The notes beneath the pieces were generated by a model. It did not search any database and was not told the DNA's origin. It was given only the letters and a program-made list of their open reading frames with translations. The translations under genes were made by a program, and so were the position numbers. DNA of 64,000 nt from positions 1 to 64,000 of the forward strand of contig CAILAC010000010.1 of NCBI GenBank assembly GCA_903832055.1, written 5' to 3'. The stretch comes from an uncultured Acidobacteriota bacterium. Its GTDB lineage: Bacteria; Acidobacteriota; Terriglobia; Terriglobales; Acidobacteriaceae. Shown piece after piece: positions 51,745 to 59,179 of this stretch. How positions within the stretch are numbered: position 1 is the first letter of the stretch; every line of letters starts with the position of its first letter.

Positions 51745-52638
51745 ATGCTGGCTTTGCTGGCGATATTGTATTGTTTGCCACTCTTCCTGGTGAGGCTGCC
51801 AAATTTTGATCAGTGGAGCGAGTCTCCTTACTCTCAGCCATTGAACTACACATTCAAGGCAGCGGGGGAGAACGCGGATGTGGTGCTGTTTGGCGATTCC
51901 ACGCTGCTGCACGGTGTAGACCCGACTCAGATGTCTGCTGCGCTGGGGGTCAAGGTGATCACCCTGCCCAATGTCGCTGCGACGCTGCGCGTGCTGGATG
52001 ATTTGACCCTGCGCCAGTATCTTAAGACGAATCGGCCACCGCGGCTGATCGTTTTCTACTTTGCAGCTTGGGACCTGGACTACGGGCACTCAACCTATCC
52101 GATTGGGACCTACGATGCGCGAGAGTTGCTGGCGCATCAGGGCACAATGGCTGAGATCTTCGCTTACATGCGAGCTCACCCGGCTCAGAGCATGCAATTC
52201 CCTTTTCAGTTCTATTTCATCAATGCGCGGACTTCTCATTTCTTTCAGCGTCCCTACCCTGAGATTGGCGAAGAGGTTTTAAGAACCCGCGGCCATATGA
52301 CAAATCCAAAGCTGACGATGCTGGATTCGGACTGCGCGTTTCCTGATGTTCTGGTGAACGACACGAGAGATGCATCCGCCCGGGATCTGGGTGCGCGCTA
52401 CCATACTCCGGAAACGAAGACCCTCTACTTTTTGGCTCCCGTTCCAAATTGCCGCAATGTTGCGCTGGTGGCAAACCGGTCGTTCGACGATCTGCCGGCT
52501 GCTCCGCCAAAGGTGCTGCCTGCTGAGATGTTCAGCCCCGATGCAGTGGTGCTTCATCCGCTGGGCCCTTCAGTGCCCCAGGTGACGCGGAACCTGATCG
52601 ACGCGGTCAGACCGGTACTCGCAGAAACCAGGCCTTAG
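51745..52638 (+). CDS. predicted SGNH-like partner of the MBOAT acyltransferase
   Basis: A 297-residue membrane-anchored protein. One helix at about 1-17 precedes a periplasmic domain; VLFGDSTLLHGVDP resembles a block I motif of SGNH/AlgJ-like acetyl transfer proteins (GDS). The expected true start is 51650, but a G7 tract at 51701 breaks that frame; the ATG at 51745 is the first in frame and has no clear ribosome site. It follows the MBOAT gene by about 110 bases. The second catalytic motif (DxxH) is not obvious, so function is uncertain. Confidence 0.7.
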   Translation: MLALLAILYCLPLFLVRLPNFDQWSESPYSQPLNYTFKAAGENADVVLFGDSTLLHGVDPTQMSAALGVKVITLPNVAATLRVLDDLTLRQYLKTNRPPRLIVFYFAAWDLDYGHSTYPIGTYDARELLAHQGTMAEIFAYMRAHPAQSMQFPFQFYFINARTSHFFQRPYPEIGEEVLRTRGHMTNPKLTMLDSDCAFPDVLVNDTRDASARDLGARYHTPETKTLYFLAPVPNCRNVALVANRSFDDLPAAPPKVLPAEMFSPDAVVLHPLGPSVPQVTRNLIDAVRPVLAETRP

Positions 52639-54002
52639 TCAGGACTTTGGACTTCTTCGAGTGGTTCGATGCGGATTTGCTTGATGCGGCGGCCGTCCAT
52701 GTCTGTGACCGTCATGCGGCGATTCTCGTAGGTGATGGATTCACCACCACGAGGGATCTTGCCCAGGCGCATGAGCAGGAATCCGGCGAGGGTCTCAACG
52801 CCGCCATCCCGGGGCAGGCTCCACTGCATCTGGGTTTCAAGATCGCGCAGATTGACCGAACCCTCAAGCAAAAGCGCTCCTGATGCGGTAGTGAGAACGG
52901 GGCGGGCGGGGTCGTCGAACTCGTCGTCAAGCTCACCAGTGAGCTGTTCGATTGCGTCTTCGACGGTGACAAGGCCGACGGTGGAACCGTACTCGTCGAC
53001 GACGATGGCCATCTGGCGGCGACGCTGCTGAAATTCGCGAATGAGATCGAGTACGGTCTTGGTTTCAGGGACCATGAGCACGTCGCGCATGATCTGGCTC
53101 AGTTTGAGTTCAGCGATGGGAGCAGCGGCGGAGCGGGTACCCGCGGTGCGGCGAAAGTGCATGAGGCGGGCGAGGTCTTTGGCGTAGACGACACCGACGA
53201 TGTGCTCGGGACCGCGGGTTTCGTCGTAGACAGGCACGCGGGAATGCTGATGGTCAATGACCGAGGCGCTGGCGGCCTCGATGAGTGTGTCGCCGGGGAG
53301 AGCGATGATTTTCTGCCGCGGGGTCATGATTTCACGAACGGGGACCTCGTCCATTTCAAGAGCGCGGTGAATGAGACGTTCCTGGAAGGGCGGCAGGACG
53401 CCCATGCGCCTGGCCGCCGTGGCAATCAGCTTCAACTCCTCTGGTGAATGCACTGAAGCTTCGTGCGCCATGGGGACCTGGAACAGATGGAGCACGACGC
53501 GTGCCGAGCGCTGGAGGAGTTTGACCGCCGGTCGGGTGAGAGCCATGAAGAGGAGCATGGGGCCGGCAACGGCGATGGCGAGATATTCGGCGCGTCGGAG
53601 GGCGAGGGATTTGGGGACGAGTTCACCGAGGAGGACGTGCAGATAGGTGATGAGCGAGAAGCCGAGAGCAACCGCGGCAAGGTGCGCGTAGAAAAGGGCG
53701 TGGGGCATGGTCAGAGGGAGTAGCAGGAACCAGCCTTCAAAAATTTCGGCAGCGACGGGTTCCCCGATCCAGCCGAGGGCGAGGGAGCAGAGGGTGACGC
53801 CCAACTGGACGGCTGGCAGGAATCCGTCGATATCCTGCTGGAGGCGGCGGACGGAGCTTGCGCCGGGAACTCCGGCGGCAATCATTTGGTCGATACGAGT
53901 ATCGCGGATCGAAACAAGAGCGAATTCAGCGGCCACAAAAAACGCGTTGGCCAGGATGAGGATGGCGACAGCGACGATTTGGAGAAGTGGTAGTCCGTGC
54001 AT
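52635..54002 (-). CDS. CNNM/CorC-family protein with CBS domains
   Basis: A 455-residue inner-membrane protein of the DUF21-CBS-CorC_HlyC architecture, called hemolysin-like or magnesium/cobalt efflux protein. The N-terminal ~200 residues hold about four helices (AFFVAAEFALVSIR is the family opening); CBS motifs follow (PVREIMTPRQKIIAL, RVPVYDET, DEYGSTVGLVTVED); and the C-terminal ~90 residues form the CorC_HlyC domain. It converges on the SGNH-like gene with a four-base overlap of stops. Confidence 0.92.
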   Translation of the reverse strand: MHGLPLLQIVAVAILILANAFFVAAEFALVSIRDTRIDQMIAAGVPGASSVRRLQQDIDGFLPAVQLGVTLCSLALGWIGEPVAAEIFEGWFLLLPLTMPHALFYAHLAAVALGFSLITYLHVLLGELVPKSLALRRAEYLAIAVAGPMLLFMALTRPAVKLLQRSARVVLHLFQVPMAHEASVHSPEELKLIATAARRMGVLPPFQERLIHRALEMDEVPVREIMTPRQKIIALPGDTLIEAASASVIDHQHSRVPVYDETRGPEHIVGVVYAKDLARLMHFRRTAGTRSAAAPIAELKLSQIMRDVLMVPETKTVLDLIREFQQRRRQMAIVVDEYGSTVGLVTVEDAIEQLTGELDDEFDDPARPVLTTASGALLLEGSVNLRDLETQMQWSLPRDGGVETLAGFLLMRLGKIPRGGESITYENRRMTVTDMDGRRIKQIRIEPLEEVQSPD

Positions 54003-54248
54003 GACTCATGCTTCGCTCGCGTTGCAAGGCTGAGTCTACCATTTTGGTTCTTGACCGGGCAGATCAAGGTAATCCAAAGCGCAGCGGGTGAACCGGTCGC
54101 CATCAAGAACAGGAATCCATAGGCAAGGGCTTCGATTCACTGCCTGGTGGTGGAACCAAAGCGGGGCTGTGTACGTAAGGGTTGTCAGTGGCGGAACCCG
54201 GGAGACCGATGAAGCTGCGCAATCATACGAACGATTCCTGGTGACGGG

Positions 54249-55460
54249 GTGGAGGCAGTTGTGGCGGCACGGAAAAAAGGTCGGCTTTGGCTTTGGATTG
54301 GTTTGAGCGCGGTAGTGGTGTTGGCTGCGGGCGGTTTTGCAGTCGCCAAACTTGTCGGTGGTACGAGTATCGATCCAAACAAGCTGGGCAAGGTTACACG
54401 CGGTGACGTGGCGCGCAGCGTCGTGGCAACAGGCAAAATCACCCCGATTACGCAGGTCGAAGTAAAGTCAAAGGCCTCGGGTATCGTAGAAAAACTCTAC
54501 GTCGATATCAATAAGGTTGTGCGCAAAGGTGAGCCGCTGGCGCAGCTTGACCAGGTGGAAATTGCCGCCCAGGTGGCAGCGCAGCGTGCGCAGTTGAGCG
54601 CAGCTGAAGCCAATGTATCCACTTACGAGGCCAATCTGGAGCAGGACAAGGTGAACGCCTCGGCGCCTGACCTGCCGATGTACAAGGTGACGCTGGACCG
54701 CAACACCGAGATGGTGAAGCAGGGTCTGGTGCCCCAGCAGTCGCTCGACAATGCGAACCGCGACTACCTGGCAGCGCTGAACAAGCGCGATGCCGCGAAG
54801 GCGCAGATTGGCGTTGATGGGGCGCGGCTGAAACAGGCCAAGGCCCAGGTGGCGCAGAGCACGGCGACGCTGAATCAGCTACAGGAGCAGCTTGGCTATA
54901 CGACGATTCTTGCTCCAATGGATGGCGTTGTGCTGAGCCGCGATGTGGAAATTGGCGACGCGGTGAGCTCAATCCTGGTGCTTGGTTCGACGGCAACACT
55001 GGTGATGACGGTGGGCGATACCACCGAAGTCTACGTCAAAGGCAAGGTGGATGAGGCGGACATTGCGCATGTGTACATGGGCCAGCCTGCGCGCATCAAG
55101 GTAGAAAGCTTCCGGGACCGCTACTTCCAGGGCAAGGTGACGAAGATTTCTCCGATGGGCGTGGAGAAGGACAATGTGACGACGTTTGAAGTGCGCGTTT
55201 CGATCAACAATCCGGGCGGCGAGCTAAAGGCGCAGATGACGGCGAACGCTGAAATCCTGCTGGATGAGCACAAGGGCGTGCTGACGGTACCGGAGAATGC
55301 AGTAATGTATGACGGTCAAAAGAATGCTTCGGTCGAGATTCCCGACAAGAGCAAGAAGGAAGGCAAACGCAAGGTACCGGTAAAGATTGGGCTCTCGAAC
55401 GGGTCAATCACGGAAGTGCTGAGCGGTCTCAAGGAAGGCGATCAGGTCGTCTTGCAGTAA
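54249..55460 (+). CDS. MacA-like periplasmic adaptor (HlyD family)
   Basis: A 403-residue membrane-fusion protein. It has a membrane helix at about 14-34, a biotinyl-lipoyl-like strand pair (VEVKSKASGIVEKL), a long helical hairpin (about 95-215), then the second lipoyl half (ILAPMDGVVLSRDVEIGDAV), a beta-barrel and a membrane-proximal domain. It starts with GTG at 54249. MacA proteins work with a MacB ABC transporter and an outer-membrane channel; neither is adjacent, so the partner must be elsewhere. Confidence 0.9.
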   Translation: MEAVVAARKKGRLWLWIGLSAVVVLAAGGFAVAKLVGGTSIDPNKLGKVTRGDVARSVVATGKITPITQVEVKSKASGIVEKLYVDINKVVRKGEPLAQLDQVEIAAQVAAQRAQLSAAEANVSTYEANLEQDKVNASAPDLPMYKVTLDRNTEMVKQGLVPQQSLDNANRDYLAALNKRDAAKAQIGVDGARLKQAKAQVAQSTATLNQLQEQLGYTTILAPMDGVVLSRDVEIGDAVSSILVLGSTATLVMTVGDTTEVYVKGKVDEADIAHVYMGQPARIKVESFRDRYFQGKVTKISPMGVEKDNVTTFEVRVSINNPGGELKAQMTANAEILLDEHKGVLTVPENAVMYDGQKNASVEIPDKSKKEGKRKVPVKIGLSNGSITEVLSGLKEGDQVVLQ

Positions 55461-55465
55461 TGCAC

Positions 55466-55481
55466 TGTCCAAATCTGGACA
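55466..55481. promoter_or_regulatory. TGTCCA-N4-TGGACA palindrome
   Basis: TGTCCA and TGGACA are inverted around AATC, with a second TTGGACA half-site at 55496-55502. It sits in the 180-base gap between the MacA-like stop and the DUF4097-like start and may be an operator for the latter. No regulator gene is nearby. Confidence 0.4.
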
Positions 55482-55640
55482 ATGGCGTTGCAAAATTGGA
55501 CAAATGTTGATAATCAAATCGCTGCGAAGAACTCGCAACTGCCATGCAATGAATGTCTTGCCGCGCGGAGTGTTTGGTAGCGCAGATGCATATCATCAAA
55601 TGGATGTTGACCATAGAACCGCAAGTCTGTGAGGAACGCG

Positions 55641-56477
55641 ATGAAACCCTGGATATCTGCAATTGCACTCGGATTGGCGCTTGGCGCACTGCCTGCGCTG
55701 GCGTCAGAAGCGACTTTTGAACGGACACTGTCAGTATCGGGCGCGGTGACGCTCCATGTGTCGACGGGCTCGGGTAACATTCACATCCGGCAGGGGTCGG
55801 ACGACAAGATACACATTTTTGGCCGGGTGAAGTCAGGCTGGGGTGGCGGCGGCGAAGAGCGCGTGAAGGAAGTTGCTGCTCATCCGCCGATTGAGCAGAC
55901 GGGCAGCATTGTGCGGGTCGGGGCTCACATGGATGGTTTCCAGCACATATCGATCGACTACGAGATTCAGGCTCCGGCGAAGGCATTTCTTGAGGCGACG
56001 ACTGGTTCGGGAAATGTGGACGATGACGGGGTTGGCATGAATGCGCGGCTCAATACGGGGTCAGGCAACATCACTGCGCATGGGCTGGCGCAGAGCTTTA
56101 CCGTCGAGACTGGGTCAGGCAACATTTACGCTGAGCAGACCGGCACGGGCGACGTCAAGGCCAATACCGGCTCAGGGAACATTGAGTTGAAGAGTCTTTC
56201 AGGCGGACTGAGGGCAGAAACAGGCTCGGGTGATATCAGGGTCAGCGGGCAGCCGAAGACCGGTTGGCGGTTGACGACGGGGTCTGGTGGCGTTGAACTC
56301 TCGACGGAGCACGCAGCGATGACGATTGAGGCCTCGACCGGGTCGGGGTCAATTCACGTCGATGAGGACGGACTCGACAGGACCCACGAGGACAAGCACA
56401 GCCTGAACGCAAAGGTTCATGGGGGCGGGCCGATGGTGCGCGTGGAGACGGGGTCCGGGGATATTCGAATTCGCTAG
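55641..56477 (+). CDS. exported DUF4097-like protein with TGSGN repeats
   Basis: A 278-residue exported protein (signal peptide 1-22). The body is made of short strands, each turning at a TGSGN/TGSGD motif (at least nine copies, e.g. TGSGNI, TGSGNV, TGSGDI), which predicts a right-handed beta-solenoid of the DUF4097 adhesin-like type. The ATG at 55641 has GAGGAAC upstream. The function is unknown; family members are often linked to envelope stress or signalling genes. Confidence 0.85.
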   Translation: MKPWISAIALGLALGALPALASEATFERTLSVSGAVTLHVSTGSGNIHIRQGSDDKIHIFGRVKSGWGGGGEERVKEVAAHPPIEQTGSIVRVGAHMDGFQHISIDYEIQAPAKAFLEATTGSGNVDDDGVGMNARLNTGSGNITAHGLAQSFTVETGSGNIYAEQTGTGDVKANTGSGNIELKSLSGGLRAETGSGDIRVSGQPKTGWRLTTGSGGVELSTEHAAMTIEASTGSGSIHVDEDGLDRTHEDKHSLNAKVHGGGPMVRVETGSGDIRIR

Positions 56478-56629
56478 ACAGTTGAATCGCGAAATTTATA
56501 CGAGCGTTCCTCGGCGGGGTCTCACTTGCTCTTTTGGTGTGGCCTCGCCATTTTTCGGTCGGATATATATGGGCGACCTGCAACGCGTGCTTCCCTTTTA
56601 ACCAACTCCGGTCTGATAATCTGGGCGGC

Positions 56630-57256
56630 ATGAATCTCGCCAATTTTTTCAGGAGAATTTTGCCGCTGATTGCAATTGCAGGTCTGGCCGGGGCGCTCGC
56701 CCTGCACGGTGCTGCGCCGGTTGAGCCGACAGGATCTGAAGCGCGGGCGCGGGAGTTGATTCAGTCGCTGCACCTGAGCGTGCTGCCGAAGGAGTCGGGG
56801 TACCTGGGGATTGTGGGAGTTTCAGCGCAGCGGGTCAAAGTCGATGGGCGAGAACTGGCGGTGCAGAGCCAGAACTACTACATGCTGACTGAAGAGTTGC
56901 CGATCAACTACCTTCACTGGCTCGTTCCGGACGATACACACATTCTCATCGAGGGCGGGCCTGTGGACTACTACATTTTTCATCCCGATGGGCGGGCCGA
57001 GGTGGTGACGCTGGGGATGGATGTGGCTCACGGCGAACGGCCCATTGTGGCGGTGCCGGGCGGCTGTTGGAAGGCGCTGCGCCTGCACAAGGGCGCGAAG
57101 TATGCGCTGATGGCCAATGCGCTTTCGCCGGAATTTACGCCGGACCGGGTGCGGATTGGCGAAGGTGCGGCGTGGGTGAAGCGGTTTGCCGGGAGCGCTC
57201 CGTGGGCGACGCCGGAGTTTTTGCGAGAGATGATTGGGCCGAACTGGGTGAAGTGA
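56630..57256 (+). CDS. exported cupin (DUF985-like) protein
   Basis: A 208-residue protein that matches the DUF985/cupin_5 pattern: LIQSLHLS near the N-terminus, then a LHWLVPDDTHILIEGGPVDYYI-like beta segment, VAVPGGCWKALRL, and ALSPEFTPDRVRIG. A signal peptide (about 1-26) precedes it, which is unusual for this mostly cytosolic family. The histidine of the usual HRV motif appears as LHWL. The substrate is unknown. Confidence 0.7.
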   Translation: MNLANFFRRILPLIAIAGLAGALALHGAAPVEPTGSEARARELIQSLHLSVLPKESGYLGIVGVSAQRVKVDGRELAVQSQNYYMLTEELPINYLHWLVPDDTHILIEGGPVDYYIFHPDGRAEVVTLGMDVAHGERPIVAVPGGCWKALRLHKGAKYALMANALSPEFTPDRVRIGEGAAWVKRFAGSAPWATPEFLREMIGPNWVK

Positions 57257-57330
57257 ACGAGACCCCCTGCGAGTGTTGTGGGGCTTGGATGCTCTCTTTG
57301 CTTGCGTGTATATCTATTTGCTGGTAATTT

Positions 57331-58287
57331 TTGGGCGTGAACGAACGGACAGCTTTACGATTCAGTGCAATCTTCGCGCTTTTGGCGGCGACCGTACTTA
57401 CCGGTACTTTGGCAGTCGGACAGGTGACGGCGAAGAAGTTCTTTCCGGTAAAACCTGTTCCTGCGACTCGGCGGAATAACCAACCGGAGGCGGAGTTGCG
57501 CCTGGCGCGTGGGCAGTTTTTTGCGTATGCGCTGCCGCAGGGGTGGCGGGTGGGCGAAGAAGGGCAATTTGCGCTGAGCCTGGTGGCTGCTGATAACAAG
57601 GCGATTACGGTCATGGTGGGCAATGCGGGGATGCAGCCGAACTATCCGCCGGGGCAATTTGTGTATGAGAAGCTGATGGGGATGAGGCCGCAGAATCTAC
57701 AGATTGGGCAGGGCATGGGGGCGCAGCCGGTTGCTGGCTTCCCGGCTGCGTATCAGTTTGAGGTGGCGTACTACTCAAATGGTGTGCCATGGCGCGGCGT
57801 GGCCAAGTGCAGCGTAGCCGGAGCATATGATTCCGCAACCATGGTGATGACTGCGGCTGTAGCTGAAGCGAGCCAGTGGGGCAGCTATGCGAGTTGGCTG
57901 CCGGCAGTGGCGGATCAGATCTCGGCGACGAATGGCGCGGCATTTGGGCGGCGCGGCGTGATGGCGCAGAATCTGCAGAATTCGACGGCGTATGCAGAGG
58001 CGGCGCGGCAGTACCGCGACTGGTCGCAAAAGAACTGGCAGGGCGTTACGGATGCCAGGGCCGCTTCACAGGACCGACAGAACTTTGCGGTGCGCGAGAA
58101 TTTGGGCGGGGTGCAGACATTTACCAATCCTTATGATGACCGGGTGCCGCTGGAGTTGCCGCAGACGTACAAATACTTCTGGGTAGACCGGCAGGGGAAT
58201 GTGGTGGGGAGCAATGATGCAACGGCTAACCCCAATGTTGGTTCGACGGGGGATTGGCGGCAGATGCCGCGGTATCAGCCGCAGTGA
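57331..58287 (+). CDS. exported protein of unknown function
   Basis: A 318-residue secreted protein (signal peptide ending near residue 32) that I do not recognise. It has an alpha/beta body with FFAYALPQGWRVGEEGQFAL near the start, and a Gln/Asn-rich C-terminal third ending in WRQMPRYQPQ. The start is a TTG at 57331 or a GTG at 57337. It lies in line with the cupin gene and the phosphatase gene but with gaps of 74 and 25 bases. Confidence 0.7.
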   Translation: MGVNERTALRFSAIFALLAATVLTGTLAVGQVTAKKFFPVKPVPATRRNNQPEAELRLARGQFFAYALPQGWRVGEEGQFALSLVAADNKAITVMVGNAGMQPNYPPGQFVYEKLMGMRPQNLQIGQGMGAQPVAGFPAAYQFEVAYYSNGVPWRGVAKCSVAGAYDSATMVMTAAVAEASQWGSYASWLPAVADQISATNGAAFGRRGVMAQNLQNSTAYAEAARQYRDWSQKNWQGVTDARAASQDRQNFAVRENLGGVQTFTNPYDDRVPLELPQTYKYFWVDRQGNVVGSNDATANPNVGSTGDWRQMPRYQPQ

Positions 58288-58312
58288 GTTGAGTTTCCCG
58301 TAAACTAATTGC

Positions 58313-59086
58313 ATGCTTCGTATTTTTCGTTCTCTGCCTGTGGAGTCGCTGAAACTGCTGGTGTTTGACCTGGATGGGACGCTGATTGATTCGCGTCAGG
58401 ATTTGTGCAATTCAGTCAACGCGACCCTGCTCAATTTTGGGCTGAAGCCGCTGCCTGACGCGGTGATCGCCAGCTACATTGGCGACGGCGCGGCGATGCT
58501 GATTCGGCGCGCTCTGACCCCACCCCAACGACCAGGACCTGTCGTTGGCGGCCCCGAGACTATCCCCGGTGAATTGCCGCTCGGACAGGCGCTGGATAAG
58601 CGGCTGTTTGAGGCAGCTTTTGAGTATTTTCTGACGTATTACCGGGCACACAAGCTGGACTATACGACGGTTTACCCCGGCGTAATCGATTCGCTTGAGG
58701 CTTTGAAGACGCTGCCGGACGGAAGCGCACGACCAATGGCGGTGCTCACGAACAAGCCCGTAGGCCCGGCGAGGGCGATCTGCGAAGGGCTGGGACTTTC
58801 ACAATACTTCTTCAGCGTGTATGGCGGAGACAGTTTTGAGACCAAAAAGCCCGACCCGCTGGGGCTGCTGACGCTGATGGCCGAGGCAGGCGCGACCCCT
58901 GAGGAGACTTTAATGGTGGGCGACTCAGATGTGGACGTGCGAACGGCGCGAAATGCGGGAACATGGGCGCTTGGGTGCAGCTTCGGGCTGGCTCCTGAGA
59001 CGCTTGAGGCAGCGGAGCCGGATGTGGTTGTAGCGCATGCGTCTGCCTGGGCTCTGGCGCTGGGTGGGGCCGAGGTGCAGGCATAG
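58313..59086 (+). CDS. HAD-family phosphatase (phosphoglycolate phosphatase-like)
   Basis: A 257-residue HAD hydrolase. Motif I is DLDGTLIDS, motif II is in VLTNKP, motif III lysine is in KKPDPLG and motif IV is MVGDSDVD. The cap domain is of the Gph type but contains an insertion of about 20 residues (58530-58590, Pro/Gly-rich). Phosphoglycolate phosphatase is the best guess; family members vary in substrate. Confidence 0.85.
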   Translation: MLRIFRSLPVESLKLLVFDLDGTLIDSRQDLCNSVNATLLNFGLKPLPDAVIASYIGDGAAMLIRRALTPPQRPGPVVGGPETIPGELPLGQALDKRLFEAAFEYFLTYYRAHKLDYTTVYPGVIDSLEALKTLPDGSARPMAVLTNKPVGPARAICEGLGLSQYFFSVYGGDSFETKKPDPLGLLTLMAEAGATPEETLMVGDSDVDVRTARNAGTWALGCSFGLAPETLEAAEPDVVVAHASAWALALGGAEVQA

Positions 59087-59128
59087 GCCGGTTGGCATGA
59101 GGGTTTCTGCAAGGAAATTGTTCCTGCA

Positions 59129-59146
59129 AAATTGGTAAACCAATTT
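59129..59146. promoter_or_regulatory. perfect palindrome upstream of the TonB receptor gene
   Basis: AAATTGGT-AA-ACCAATTT is an exact 8+8 inverted repeat centred 42 bases before the receptor start. The core GGTAAACC also occurs, on the opposite strand, in the tonB-like/ileS gap at 30361-30377. Its shape (TGGT-N2-ACCA) is typical of dimeric repressor operators such as those of GntR- or LacI-type proteins. No regulator gene is adjacent. Confidence 0.55.
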
Positions 59147-59179
59147 AGTGCTCGTATATGATTTTGGCAGGAGTTGACC

